From assembly GCF_000488275.1 (NCBI RefSeq), contig NZ_KI530762.1:1396971-1460970 (forward strand): 64,000 nt of DNA, read 5' to 3'. Each line of letters starts with the position of its first letter. The stretch's first letter is position 1. The position numbers and the translations under genes were made by a program. This DNA comes from Acinetobacter brisouii CIP 110357. Lineage in GTDB: Bacteria > Pseudomonadota > Gammaproteobacteria > Pseudomonadales > Moraxellaceae. Of this stretch, positions 20,396-29,725 are shown in pieces. The notes beneath the pieces are model-generated. The model searched no databases. It worked only from the letters and a program-made list of their open reading frames with translations, and was not told the DNA's origin.

Positions 20396-20800
20396 TTATG
20401 ATTTAAAAGAAGATTTTAAATGATATGATCCATCACCAATTAATGCTAGGCTGATTAACCCGACAATCCAGAACGCCGGATATTCCCAGCCGCCATTGGC
20501 ATTGGTAAACCAGAAACCTGCCGCACCATGTACAGTAAAGATTGCACCAAGTAATACAGGAATCAGTGCCAATGCAGCTAAACGTGGCTTAAAGCCCACT
20601 AGAAGTGCAATTGCGCCTAAAAATTCCCAAGTTATCGTCACATATGCCATCCAGCCTGGAACGCCAACAGATTCAAAAAATTTGGCTGTGCCTGCGGGTG
20701 TAAAGACGAAAATTTTTAGCCCTGCATGTGCAAAAAATAAAATCGCTAGACTCACCCGTAACAGCAAAGCGGCATAAGGCGCGGTTCGTGCAGTATTCAT
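20396..20800 (-). CDS. DoxX family inner-membrane protein (YqjF type)
   Basis: 134 residues with four membrane helices, as in DoxX/YqjF proteins: ALLLRVSLAILFFAHAGLKI, WMAYVTITWEFLGAIALLVG, LAALALIPVLLGAIFTVHG, and YPAFWIVGLISLALIG. Start 20800 is preferred over 20806 or 20866 because CAGGGAA ends about six bases before it, while it abuts the ATG at 20806. The first gene of the set with yqjG and an esterase, it follows two LysR-type palindromes at 20881-20952. DoxX relatives take part in quinone-linked redox reactions and are often paired with YqjG, but their reaction is not defined. Confidence 0.88.
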   Translation of the reverse strand: MNTARTAPYAALLLRVSLAILFFAHAGLKIFVFTPAGTAKFFESVGVPGWMAYVTITWEFLGAIALLVGFKPRLAALALIPVLLGAIFTVHGAAGFWFTNANGGWEYPAFWIVGLISLALIGDGSYHLKSSFKS

Positions 20801-20880
20801 GATCATTTCCCTGAACAATGTCGTTATGGAAATAGCATAATTATTTTTAATCTGTAGATTAATCACGTAGCAAGCAAAAT

Positions 20881-20952
20881 ATTATTTCCATTTTAGAAAT
20901 AATTGAGCTTCTTTCACAAGTTCATTCTGTTTATTTCTATGAGAGAAATAAA
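20881..20952. promoter_or_regulatory. two LysR-type boxes between lysR and doxX
   Basis: ATTATTTC-N7-GAAATAAT at 20881-20903 and TTTATTTC-N7-GAAATAAA at 20930-20952 are dyads of the same design (T-N11-A core), 49 bases apart centre to centre. They lie 81-152 bases upstream of the doxX ATG and just after the lysR stop. Binding by the neighbouring LysR protein is inference. Confidence 0.6.
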
Positions 20953-20983
20953 GACGGCAATCATGATGAAAAAGGTTTATTCA

Positions 20984-21907
20984 TTATTCTGAATCAATAA
21001 AATCCCACTCTGGACGACTCTGATAATAGCTTTTTAGAAAATCAATCAAGCGCCTGACCTTGTTTGCCAAATGCCGTGATGGTGGATAAACCGCATATAG
21101 CCCACTACTTTTGATCCGATAATTCGGCATGAGTGGAATCAATTGTTTGGTTTTTAATGACTGCCCACAAATAAAGGCAGGCATTCTACAAATCCCTAAA
21201 CCTGCCAAAGCTGCTGTATGACAAGCTTCAGTATTTGCAAAATGAATTCGACCTTGTATTTGCACCACTTCCTGTTGATCAGGCGATTGCACTCTATTAA
21301 AACGCCATAATTCAGGCTCTTTAAAATTGCGGTCAATAATGCACTGATGCTCTAGTAAATCTTGTGGATGCTCAGGTAACTGTACTTTCTGTAAATAACT
21401 CGGTGCAGCCACAAGTAGAATCTGTATATCCAGCAAATGTCGTGCAATCAGGTTGCTGTCTTTTAAAGAACCAATTCGGATCGCAAGGTCAAAGCCTTCA
21501 TCAATCACATTCACCAGACGATCGGTAAAACTGACATCAAGTTCAATTTCAGGATATAACTGGGCAAAGTCAACCAGTGCATGACTTAACTGGTTCACCC
21601 CAAAAGAACTGGGAACACTAATTTTAATACGCCCACTGGGTGTTTGTGACTGATTTTTAACACTCACTTCCAGTTCGTCAAACTCAGCCATGAGTTGCTT
21701 GACTTGCAAATAATAGGCCTGCCCAATTTCTGTCGTGCGCAAAGAACGTGTTGAACGATGCAACAATTGCACACCCAATTCATTTTCCAGACGTGCTATC
21801 AGTTTAGAAGCCTGAGCCACACTGGTCAGACGCTGTTCGGCAGCTTTGGCAAAGCTGCCTTGTTCTATCACCGCAATCAGCATCCGATTGCATTCCAAGC
21901 GATCCAT
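20984..21907 (-). CDS. LysR-type transcriptional regulator next to quinone-reductase operon
   Basis: 307 residues with the classic N-terminal winged helix (MDRLECNRMLIAVIEQGSFAKAAEQRLTSVAQASKLIARLENELGVQ..., helix-turn-helix around residues 17-37) and a periplasmic-binding-protein-like effector domain (GRIKISVPSSFGVNQLSHALVDF). It is codirectional with doxX-yqjG-esterase and 183 bases upstream of doxX. The two matching dyads in that gap make the operon its probable target. The effector is unknown; quinone or aromatic stress is a guess from context. Confidence 0.9.
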   Translation of the reverse strand: MDRLECNRMLIAVIEQGSFAKAAEQRLTSVAQASKLIARLENELGVQLLHRSTRSLRTTEIGQAYYLQVKQLMAEFDELEVSVKNQSQTPSGRIKISVPSSFGVNQLSHALVDFAQLYPEIELDVSFTDRLVNVIDEGFDLAIRIGSLKDSNLIARHLLDIQILLVAAPSYLQKVQLPEHPQDLLEHQCIIDRNFKEPELWRFNRVQSPDQQEVVQIQGRIHFANTEACHTAALAGLGICRMPAFICGQSLKTKQLIPLMPNYRIKSSGLYAVYPPSRHLANKVRRLIDFLKSYYQSRPEWDFIDSE

Positions 21908-22303
21908 ATCTGCAACTTATAACGATTTCAGCACCAAAGTATTGATACTACAATAAAATCGTTTTTGGATAAAAAATCTTATCTGTATTTTAGATACGGT
22001 ATCCTTTTAATAAAAAAATAACTTTGTAATGGTGCAGTATGTTTTTATCATTTGAGTCACTTCGTTGTTCGCCAGACGTTCTAACTGGCTAAAACCTAAA
22101 TAATGAAGCAGTTTTCTTTCGGAACTTTTTGAGTTGTATCAAACTCTCAATGTAGAACTGGATAATGATTTGTAAGTAAAAATTTAGGCGCTATTTGATA
22201 TTTAGATACAATATAAAACTACATCTTTTTTTTGCATCCGTGCATTGTAATAGGGTCGGTTAAAAAATCGTCAATCTTATAATTTTAGAAAAGGATGAAT
22301 AAA
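21908..22303. other. intergenic region between lysR and the His-rich small ORF
   Basis: About 395 bases hold the divergent promoters of lysR (minus) and the small ORF at 22304 (plus). A weak dyad, ATCT-N7-AGAT, is seen near 21980. No further gene is supported. Confidence 0.4.
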
Positions 22304-22486
22304 ATGACTAAGCAAAAGCACCCTAAGGATGAATTAGAGTCTAACAACACTGAAGAGCAATCAAGTCTAGATGATGCTCCGCCGAAAAAGAACCCTAAAG
22401 ATAAATCTAATGAGCATGAGCAACATAAATCAAGCCATTATCATCAGCACCATGATACAACCAGCAACTATAAACAGCCGCATTGA
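22304..22486 (+). CDS. small hydrophilic His-rich protein, hypothetical
   Basis: 60 residues, almost all polar. Lys, Asp, Glu, Asn and Pro dominate the first half (KKNPKDKSNEHEQ) and seven His fall in the last 26 residues (HYHQHHD). It is predicted to be disordered. Start 22304 is chosen because AAAAGGA at 22289-22295 is eight bases away; the upstream ATG at 22295 overlaps that site. The His cluster could bind metals such as nickel, copper or zinc, but no family is recognised. A perfect 13-base-pair hairpin follows 24 bases after the stop. Confidence 0.6.
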   Translation: MTKQKHPKDELESNNTEEQSSLDDAPPKKNPKDKSNEHEQHKSSHYHQHHDTTSNYKQPH

Positions 22487-22510
22487 GTAGGCATTCACAC
22501 CAATCCTGTA

Positions 22511-22542
22511 TAGAAAGCATAAATATAAATTTATGCTTTCTA
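22511..22542 (+). other. perfect hairpin after the His-rich ORF
   Basis: TAGAAAGCATAAA pairs perfectly with TTTATGCTTTCTA around TATAAA. Only AGGGCTGCC follows, so no U-tail; it may end or protect the small mRNA. Confidence 0.5.
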
Positions 22543-22833
22543 AGGGCTGCCGAGTTTGACTATACAATAATAGTGAATAGATAAATTCTATCGTTAGATA
22601 GCGATACCTTAAATTACGTCATTGCATGAATTTTCTACTATTGAAACCGTTCTTTATGCTGAATAAAGAGATGTTTAAATCATTCTGTCGTTGTATTCAG
22701 TAATTTGTATTTTATTCTGCGCTTCTTAAAAGCGTTAGAATTCAAGTGAGTGAAAAAAATAACTTATAAAAAATCGGTGCAAAATAAGCCGAAAACTTAT
22801 AGTTTATTACATAGTGCTTACTTGAATTTATAA
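22543..22833. other. intergenic region before the tRNA terminator
   Basis: About 290 bases without a gene. A pair of inverted segments, AATTCAAGT near 22740 and ACTTGAATT near 22822, lies about 75 bases apart; its meaning is unknown. Confidence 0.35.
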
Positions 22834-22873
22834 AACAAAAAACCACTTAGGATTAGTGCACCTAAGTGGTTGT
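22834..22873 (-). terminator. intrinsic terminator of the tRNA gene
   Basis: On the minus strand AACCACTTAGG pairs with CCTAAGTGGTT across a nine-base loop and is followed by TTTTTTGTTTT, starting seven bases past the tRNA 3' end. Confidence 0.85.
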
Positions 22874-22879
22874 TTTATA

Positions 22880-22956
<77 letters not shown>

Positions 22957-23134
22957 TATACAACAATAAATCCTTGTATTTACAAGACTTTATTACGAAA
23001 TGCATCATATATAAGTTCATTGAAAATTACAAGTTTTTTTACTGGGTAGACACATAGTAACCGAAGAAAATATGTAATCTCACCACATGTTGCAACGTGC
23101 AGGATTTTAGCTCATGTCAACAATAAGAGTAAAG

Positions 23135-23789
23135 CTAGTCAAGCCATTTATTGATCAAATCAAACTTCATTTTCAATGATTTATCAAATAATAAACAAAT
23201 TCGCTCCCTTATATAAACCATACGTCTAATCCAAATTTTACGGGTCGACTCAATGCCATAATTCATCAGCATTATTATGTGATCTAAATACGCAAATAAT
23301 TTAAAAAATCCGAATATATTCAATTGAATATGCTGACAAAATATCTGGTAAATCCATAAAAACACTCGATAAATGCGATGCAAGGAATCCAATAAAAAAA
23401 CCATAAACCAAGGTTTGATAATTGAGAAGATCACGGTTGATTTTAATTTTCAAGAATGGAATTTTATACAATACTTGCTGGATGGTTTTGGGATTTGACA
23501 ATGCCAGTGCAATACAAAACCAGCCGATATAACTGAGAGTGGGCGATTTATCCAACATTAACCACGAAGAACTTTTTATATCATACGCATAGGACAACCA
23601 TGTTGCGTGGTTAGAATACAAGTAAGTAATAATTTTTCCTGGCAATAAGCCCAAATCTAAAATCCAGAAAAACCATAGAAAATTTTTAAGTACAAAAAAA
23701 CTAAATCCAACTTCGTTAAAAACAAAATCTATATTTTTCTTATGCTCATCGGTGCTAATTTTTATTGAATTGTCCTTAGACCTAAACAT
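23135..23789 (-). pseudogene. probable frameshifted membrane protein, hypothetical
   Basis: An open frame of 162 codons (23301-23789) encodes a membrane protein with several hydrophobic segments (FFVLKNFLWFFWILDLGLL, LVYGFFIGFLASHLSSVFM) and stops at EYIRIF. The stop falls in a T6 run (23303-23308). Removing one T continues the protein as RIFKLFAYLDHIIMLMNYG... for about 55 residues to 23135, with a plausible charged C-terminus. The whole would have about 217 residues. Either the gene is decayed, or the run is phase-variable, or it is a sequence error. AT-rich codon use suggests accessory DNA. No family is recognised. Confidence 0.45.
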
Positions 23790-24032
23790 GTAAGTATCTC
23801 GAAAAATAATCTGCTGTAATTTTAGAGCATCTTACTCCGCTGTGCGTATAAATTTTATTGAGAACAGCTGACAGATTCCCTATTTTGGAGGGTTCTGCCC
23901 TAATTTTTATTTAAAATTTAACCTCAATGCAACAAAGCTCACGTTTTAACGCAAAGGCATTAGTTTACTCATCAATTTTTCTTGCTCCGCACATAAATCC
24001 GATTTTTATAATTAAACACATCATTGATTTTT

Positions 24033-24629
24033 TTATTTTGTTTGGTGATCTGCCTGAAAGTCCAGATAGGTTTTACGTGACAATAGCAGGTCTTGCTCAT
24101 TCAATGGCTTAACCTCTTGCAGACTGTGCAAACAGCGCTGAGTCAATTCGATATATTGTTGTGTTCCTTGGGTTTTCCATGCAATCTCTTCAGCTCTTAA
24201 TTCCCGAATAATTTTTGCAGGGCTGCCCAGTGCCAAGCTGTTGGCAGGAATCTTGGTCTTTGCCGTTACAGTACTGTTTGCACCGACAATGGCATTTTCA
24301 CCAATCTCGCAGTCATCCAGAATCACGCTGTTCATGCCAATCATGGCATTTTTTCCGACTTTACAACCATGCAAGATCGCGGCATGTCCAATATGCCCCA
24401 TATCTTCGACCACGGTAACGCTTTGTGGAAAGCCATGAATCACACAGTTGTCCTGCACATTGGCTTGGTAACCAATTCGGATACCACCAAAATCGGCACG
24501 CAGAACAGCCAACGGTCCGATATAGGCCCCAGCATCTACCACCACATCGCCAATCAACACGGCGGTTGGGTGCACAAATGCCTGACGATGAACCACAGGC
24601 ATTACCCCATCAATTGCATAACACGGCAT
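24033..24629 (-). CDS. paaY: PaaY-like gamma-carbonic anhydrase/hexapeptide thioesterase
   Basis: 198 residues of left-handed beta-helix hexapeptide repeats ([51 protein letters not shown]) with the metal-binding histidines typical of the gamma-carbonic anhydrase family. In the paa system PaaY acts as a thioesterase that relieves dead-end CoA intermediates. It is the last gene of the minus-strand cluster, 17 bases after paaX, the same paaXY order as in E. coli. The C-terminal helix ([18 protein letters not shown]) is also family-like. Confidence 0.93.
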   Translation of the reverse strand: MPCYAIDGVMPVVHRQAFVHPTAVLIGDVVVDAGAYIGPLAVLRADFGGIRIGYQANVQDNCVIHGFPQSVTVVEDMGHIGHAAILHGCKVGKNAMIGMNSVILDDCEIGENAIVGANSTVTAKTKIPANSLALGSPAKIIRELRAEEIAWKTQGTQQYIELTQRCLHSLQEVKPLNEQDLLLSRKTYLDFQADHQTK

Positions 24630-24646
24630 ATACAGTCATCCTTTTT

Positions 24647-25588
24647 TTATAAAGTGGCAGCAAGTTCCAAGCCACCAAAACGCTTGTAAAAGCTCGAATT
24701 AATCGCAGGCAGTGAACCTTCGGCAGTTTTGGCAATCGATAGAAAATATTCATCGGCCTGTTCAAAGATACGTTTGTAAATATTTACGCTTAAATTGCGG
24801 GCATTCACCGCAGGCCAGTCGGCAGGCAACAGCTCCAGCGGCAAAGACGGGTCTTTGAGTAAAATACGGCGATAATGATGAATCAATAAAATACGCAGTA
24901 AAAATGCCTGCTGTGGGCTAATTTCTTCCTGTTCATGATTCAGCAAGGTCGCAATTTCTCGGAAATGTTCCAAAAATTTCAAATAACGCTGTTTGATTTC
25001 GTCAATCGGCCAGTTGACTTCCAGCATACGCGCCACCGTATCGGAAGAACCTGCCCATAAATCGAGGGTTTGTGCTTTAAACACCACCACCTGATCCATC
25101 ATGTTCAGCTCAATCAACAGCTTTTGCAGCTTGGCTTGATCGCAACCAGGATATGCCATCAGATTGGTAGCAATACTGGAAAAACCGAGCCATTCCAGTT
25201 CTTTTTTCAGTGTGATTTTATTTTCCATCTCCACCGAACTGAGCAAAATCAGATCCCAATAGCGATCCCACTCGCGCATTTGATGGTTATAAATACGCTG
25301 TTCTGCCTGCAAATACACTTTGCGACTGGCGTCGGTAATGCGATAAAAACTGGTACGACCCACCTTTTGTGAATCGAGCCATTCATTTTTCACCAGTCGA
25401 AATACGGCTGTACGTACCGCACGATCATTAAACCCAAAGGGTTCAATCAGTTGAATCAGGCTCGCCAGACTAATGTTGCCGCCCCGATGCAAAATCGAAT
25501 CCCCATAAATGCTCGACACTAAGGAAGTCGCACTAAGGGGTTCTTGCTCAATCAAATACTGAATAATGTGCTGAATACGTACGCTCAT
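24647..25588 (-). CDS. paaX: phenylacetate catabolism repressor PaaX
   Basis: 313 residues. The N-terminal winged helix (about 1-95, with ATSLVSSIYGDSILHRGGNISLASLIQLIEPFGFNDRAVRTAVFRLVKNEWLDSQ as its core) is characteristic of the PaaX family, and the C-terminal region (LPLELLPADWPA) matches it too. PaaX represses the paa operons until phenylacetyl-CoA binds. Candidate sites are the TGTATCA-like motifs between paaA and paaZ. It lies between paaK and paaY, 35 bases after paaK. Confidence 0.94.
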   Translation of the reverse strand: MSVRIQHIIQYLIEQEPLSATSLVSSIYGDSILHRGGNISLASLIQLIEPFGFNDRAVRTAVFRLVKNEWLDSQKVGRTSFYRITDASRKVYLQAEQRIYNHQMREWDRYWDLILLSSVEMENKITLKKELEWLGFSSIATNLMAYPGCDQAKLQKLLIELNMMDQVVVFKAQTLDLWAGSSDTVARMLEVNWPIDEIKQRYLKFLEHFREIATLLNHEQEEISPQQAFLLRILLIHHYRRILLKDPSLPLELLPADWPAVNARNLSVNIYKRIFEQADEYFLSIAKTAEGSLPAINSSFYKRFGGLELAATL

Positions 25589-25623
25589 ATCTCTCTAACT
25601 TTTAAATATGCAGGTTGTCCTGC

Positions 25624-26913
25624 TTAGGCAATCTTTCTTAAGTCAATGACGCGCTTTGCCTTGCCTTCCGATCTCGGCAGCATCGTTTCAGCCAGAATTT
25701 CAACTGTTACAGAAACACCAACCATGGTCTTGATTTTGTGCTGTAACTCTTGTGCGAGCTGTAACGCGGCGGTTTGCGTATATTGACTCATTTCCGTTCG
25801 GATATGCAATGTATCCATATATCCTTTCTTGGACACATGAATTTCATAGTTGGGAATCAGTTGTGGAATTTTAAGAATCTGCTCCTCTATCTGGGTCGGA
25901 AAAACATTAACCCCGCGAATAATCAGCATGTCATCACTGCGTCCAACCACTTTTTGCATACGGCGCATGGCACAGTGTTGCCCCTGCATCAGACACGTCA
26001 AATCGCGGGTACGGTAACGAATCACAGGCATGCCCTGTTTGGTAATGGTGGTAAATACCAGTTCCCCCATTTCACCATCAGGCAAGACTTCACCTGTTTC
26101 AGGATGAATAATTTCAGGGTAAAAATGATCTTCCCAAATGGTTAAACCTGTGTTGTCATCTGCTGCCTGCATGGCAACCCCAGGCCCCATCACTTCAGAT
26201 AGTCCGTAAATATCCAGCGCCTTGATATTCAGACGGGTTTCAATTTCACGGCGCATTTCTTCTGTCCACGGTTCAGCGCCAAAGATCCCGACTTTTAAAG
26301 AAGTTTCTTTGGCTGTGCCATATTGCTTCTCTAACTGTTCAATAATATTGACACAATAAGACGGTGTAACCATCAAGGCAGTTGGCTGAAAGTCCTGAAT
26401 CAGTTGAATCTGTTTTTCGGTTTGTCCGCCTGACATTGGAATCACTGTTGCACCCAGCCGTTCCACACCATAATGCGCCCCTAAACCACCCGTAAACAAA
26501 CCGTAGCCATAGGCTACTTGCACCGTATCTGAATGATCTAGCCCTGCGACACGCAAACAGCGTGCCACAAGATCCGCCCATGTATGGATATCTTGCTGGG
26601 TATAACCAACTACCGTGGGTTTACCTGTTGTACCCGATGAAGCATGCAGCCTGACAATGTCCTGTTTCGGGACAGCAAACATGCCAAATGGATAATTTTC
26701 GCGTAGATCCTGCTTGGTGGTAAAAGGAAACTTGGCCAAATCTGCCAGTGTGTGCAGATCATCGGGGTGTACCCCTGCTGCATCAAACTTGCGCCGATAT
26801 ACGGCACTGTTTTGATAAGCGTGATGCAGCGTTTGCTTGAGGCGCTCAAATTGCAACTGACGTAATGCTTCAAGTGGCAAGTTTTCATGAATATCCGTAT
26901 CTTGAACCTGCAT
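25624..26913 (-). CDS. paaK: phenylacetate-CoA ligase
   Basis: PaaK activates phenylacetate to phenylacetyl-CoA with ATP, the entry step of the pathway. The 429-residue protein belongs to the ANL adenylating superfamily. The P-loop-like HASSGTTGKPTVVGYT, the adenylate motif YGLSEVMGPG and the hinge/C-terminal signature GRSDDMLIIRGVNVFPTQIEEQIL are intact. Length agrees with the family. It follows paaJ by 40 bases on the minus strand. Confidence 0.96.
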   Translation of the reverse strand: MQVQDTDIHENLPLEALRQLQFERLKQTLHHAYQNSAVYRRKFDAAGVHPDDLHTLADLAKFPFTTKQDLRENYPFGMFAVPKQDIVRLHASSGTTGKPTVVGYTQQDIHTWADLVARCLRVAGLDHSDTVQVAYGYGLFTGGLGAHYGVERLGATVIPMSGGQTEKQIQLIQDFQPTALMVTPSYCVNIIEQLEKQYGTAKETSLKVGIFGAEPWTEEMRREIETRLNIKALDIYGLSEVMGPGVAMQAADDNTGLTIWEDHFYPEIIHPETGEVLPDGEMGELVFTTITKQGMPVIRYRTRDLTCLMQGQHCAMRRMQKVVGRSDDMLIIRGVNVFPTQIEEQILKIPQLIPNYEIHVSKKGYMDTLHIRTEMSQYTQTAALQLAQELQHKIKTMVGVSVTVEILAETMLPRSEGKAKRVIDLRKIA

Positions 26914-26953
26914 TGTGACTCTCCCTGAGTTTTTATTTTATTTTTAGTTGTCC

Positions 26954-28171
26954 TTAGACTGCACTGAGATTTTCCAGAATCAGTGCCACACCCTGACCCA
27001 CACCGACGCACATGCTACACAAGGCATAGCGTCCCTGACGCTGTTTCAGTTCATGGGTTGCGGTAATCACTAAACGCGTACCACTCATGCCCAGTGGATG
27101 CCCCAAAGCAATCGCACCGCCATTTGGATTCACGCGTGCATCATCATCACTCAAACCCAACTCTCGTAGTACTGCCAGCGACTGCGAAGCAAAGGCTTCA
27201 TTCAGTTCAATCACATCCATTTGTTCCAAGCTCAGTCCTGTTTGCTTCAAGACTTTGTGTATGGCGGGCACAGGGCCGATGCCCATATATTTCGGCTCAA
27301 CACCTGCACTGGCATAACCCACCACGCGTGCCAAAGGTTGTAACTGATGCTGCTCGGCAAATGCCTGACTGGTCATCAGCACACATGCCGCGCCATCGTT
27401 CACACCCGAAGCATTGCCTGCGGTGACTGTTCCACCTTGGGTACGAAACGGCGCTTTGAGTTTTGCCAAGGCATCCAAGGTTGTTTCAGGACGCAAATGC
27501 TCATCTTGAGTGATCTGCGTGACCTGTTTCTTACGATTGATAATCTCCACAGGCATAATCTCGACATCAAAGCGCTTTGCCTGCTGAGCTTCTGCGGCCT
27601 TTTGCTGACTGCGTAACGCAAACGCATCCTGATCGGCACGGCTAATCTGATATTTTTCTGCCACGTTTTCAGCCGTTTCAGGCATGCTGTCGATCCCAAA
27701 ATTCGCCTGCATTTTCTTATTCACAAAACGCCAGCCAATGGTGGTGTCATAGATTTCAGGGGTACGAGCAAAGGCTTCTTGGGATTTAGACTGTACAAAA
27801 GGCGCGCGGCTCATGGATTCAACCCCACCTGCCAGCATAAATTCTGCTTCACCCGCCTTAACACTTCGCGCTGCCAATCCAACCGCATCTAAGCCTGAAG
27901 CACATAAACGATTGACGGTCACCGCAGGCACACTTTCAGGCAGTCCTGCCAACAATGCTGCCATGCGCGCCACATTACGGTTATCTTCTCCCGCTTGGTT
28001 GGAGCAGCCCAAAATCACTTCATCGAGTTGTTCCCACGGCAAATTGGGATGTTTATTTTTTAAATACTGAATTGGCAAGGTCGCCAAATCATCGGCACGC
28101 ACTGAACTCAGCGCGCCTGCATAACGACCAATCGGGGTACGGATCAGATCACAGATTACAACATTGTGCAT
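26954..28171 (-). CDS. paaJ: 3-oxoadipyl-CoA thiolase
   Basis: This 405-residue thiolase splits 3-oxoadipyl-CoA (and 3-oxo-5,6-dehydrosuberyl-CoA) into acetyl-CoA and succinyl-CoA or a shortened acyl-CoA. The acyl-enzyme cysteine is in [15 protein letters not shown], the general-base histidine in [14 protein letters not shown], and the second cysteine in CVGVGQG. It resembles PcaF of the beta-ketoadipate pathway equally well; position in the cluster decides for paaJ. It follows paaH by 11 bases. No paaI lies between paaH and paaJ or before paaK. Confidence 0.93.
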   Translation of the reverse strand: MHNVVICDLIRTPIGRYAGALSSVRADDLATLPIQYLKNKHPNLPWEQLDEVILGCSNQAGEDNRNVARMAALLAGLPESVPAVTVNRLCASGLDAVGLAARSVKAGEAEFMLAGGVESMSRAPFVQSKSQEAFARTPEIYDTTIGWRFVNKKMQANFGIDSMPETAENVAEKYQISRADQDAFALRSQQKAAEAQQAKRFDVEIMPVEIINRKKQVTQITQDEHLRPETTLDALAKLKAPFRTQGGTVTAGNASGVNDGAACVLMTSQAFAEQHQLQPLARVVGYASAGVEPKYMGIGPVPAIHKVLKQTGLSLEQMDVIELNEAFASQSLAVLRELGLSDDDARVNPNGGAIALGHPLGMSGTRLVITATHELKQRQGRYALCSMCVGVGQGVALILENLSAV

Positions 28172-28182
28172 AGTTCATTCCT

Positions 28183-29724
28183 TTATACTGACGCGGGCAA
28201 AGCTGCCAAATGTGAAAGTTGCTGTTGTTGAGCCAATAACAGTTTGAGATAAACGCTCGGGCGATATTTTTCTTCGCCATAAAATTCATACAGATTCTGC
28301 AAGGTCTTTAAAATGTGAGCCGTACCGATTTGCTGTAACCATTCAAATGGGCCTTGCGGATAATTCACGCCATATTTCATGGCATTATCAATATCTTCAG
28401 GGCTGGCAACCGCTTGCTGCACCGCTTCACAGGCTTCATTAATTAACAAGGCAATGATGCGTAGACTCAGCAAAGCTGGATGATCTTTCAGCCAAACGAC
28501 GGCAACGCCTAAGCCTGCAAAAAAGTCTTCAACTTTCGCCAGATCTTCAGGCTGGCAAGACAGGTTATGACTCAGTGCAATCGCTTCGGCACTTTGCCAG
28601 TTAGCATGCCAGTCCATAACCACGGTTTTTTGCTGTGGATCACTGAAATTCACAGCTTCACCGCTACTCAAAGTCACGGCGATATCATCAATCCACAACA
28701 CATTGTGTTTGGCAGAGACTTGTCGAAGCTCATAAATCGCCTGTATCCGTTCCACAAATGCAGGCTGATTTTTCCAAGTTCCCGCCAAAGTCGCATCATC
28801 CCATTCAGCAGAAGTGCTTTTTGCTAAACTTGGCCGATAACGCACTCGGCTTGCATCGTTATAGTTATAAAATCCCTGACCTGTTTTACGACCATAACAG
28901 CCTGCATCGACCAGTTGCTGTTGCACCAGACTCGGACGGTAGCGTGGTTCATAGAAAAATTGCTGATACACCGTTTGGGTGACTGAAAAATTGACATCTT
29001 GCCCGATCAGATCAGTCAGTTCACAAGGCCCCATGGCAAAACCACCGCACTGGCGCAACAGATAATCCAACTGTTCAGGCGAAACCACTTGCTCCTGCAA
29101 GGCACGAAAGCCTTCCGAGTAAAATGGGCGAGCAATACGATTGACAATAAAACCAGGGGTTGACTGGGCCAAAACAGGGACTTTGCGCCACTTCAACATC
29201 AACTGCTGTAATGCCTGACACAATTGCACAGGAGTTTTTAAACCCTGAATAATCTCCACCAGTTTCATGATCGGTGCAGGATTAAAGAAATGCAGTCCCA
29301 CGACACGCTCAGGTTGTGGCACTTGCGATGCAATTGCGGTAATTGAAATCGACGAGGTATTGCTGGCAAAAACAGTATCGGCTGGGCAAATCTCGGCAAG
29401 TTGCTGAAACAAAGCCTGTTTAACCTGTTGTTTTTCGACAATTGCTTCAATCACCAAATCTACAGTTTTCAGTTCTTTTACAGCATTGGCAATGACCAGT
29501 CGTGACCATGCTTGCTCAAGCTGTTCAGTGGTCAGTTTCTGTTTAGTAACAAGCTTTTCCAAAGTCGGGCGTAGTGCTGCAACGGCTTGCTGAGCTTTCA
29601 CCAGATCGGTATCGTACAAATAAGTGTGATGACCATGACAAATGGCAAGCTGCACAATGCCCATGCCCATTGTCCCTGAACCAATGACCGCAATACGCGC
29701 ATTGGACAAATCCCGATTCGCCAT
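28183..29724 (-). CDS. paaH: 3-hydroxyacyl-CoA dehydrogenase PaaH
   Basis: PaaH oxidises 3-hydroxyadipyl-CoA with NAD. The start at 29724 is chosen over the longer frame to 29820 because it lies one base after the paaG stop and gives MANRDLSNARIAVIGSGTMGMGIVQLA with the NAD-binding GSGTMG loop at the right depth. The active-site region GLHFFNPAPIMKLVEII and the helical dimerisation domain GFIVNRIARPFYSEGFRAL follow, with a second dehydrogenase C-terminal domain (GVNYPQGPFEWLQQIG). Length is 513 residues. Confidence 0.94.
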   Translation of the reverse strand: MANRDLSNARIAVIGSGTMGMGIVQLAICHGHHTYLYDTDLVKAQQAVAALRPTLEKLVTKQKLTTEQLEQAWSRLVIANAVKELKTVDLVIEAIVEKQQVKQALFQQLAEICPADTVFASNTSSISITAIASQVPQPERVVGLHFFNPAPIMKLVEIIQGLKTPVQLCQALQQLMLKWRKVPVLAQSTPGFIVNRIARPFYSEGFRALQEQVVSPEQLDYLLRQCGGFAMGPCELTDLIGQDVNFSVTQTVYQQFFYEPRYRPSLVQQQLVDAGCYGRKTGQGFYNYNDASRVRYRPSLAKSTSAEWDDATLAGTWKNQPAFVERIQAIYELRQVSAKHNVLWIDDIAVTLSSGEAVNFSDPQQKTVVMDWHANWQSAEAIALSHNLSCQPEDLAKVEDFFAGLGVAVVWLKDHPALLSLRIIALLINEACEAVQQAVASPEDIDNAMKYGVNYPQGPFEWLQQIGTAHILKTLQNLYEFYGEEKYRPSVYLKLLLAQQQQLSHLAALPASV

Positions 29725-29725
29725 A

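Noticed and set aside
23927..24112. 61-codon plus-strand frame at the end of paaY
   Set aside because: It has no ribosome site and its last 80 bases lie antisense inside paaY.
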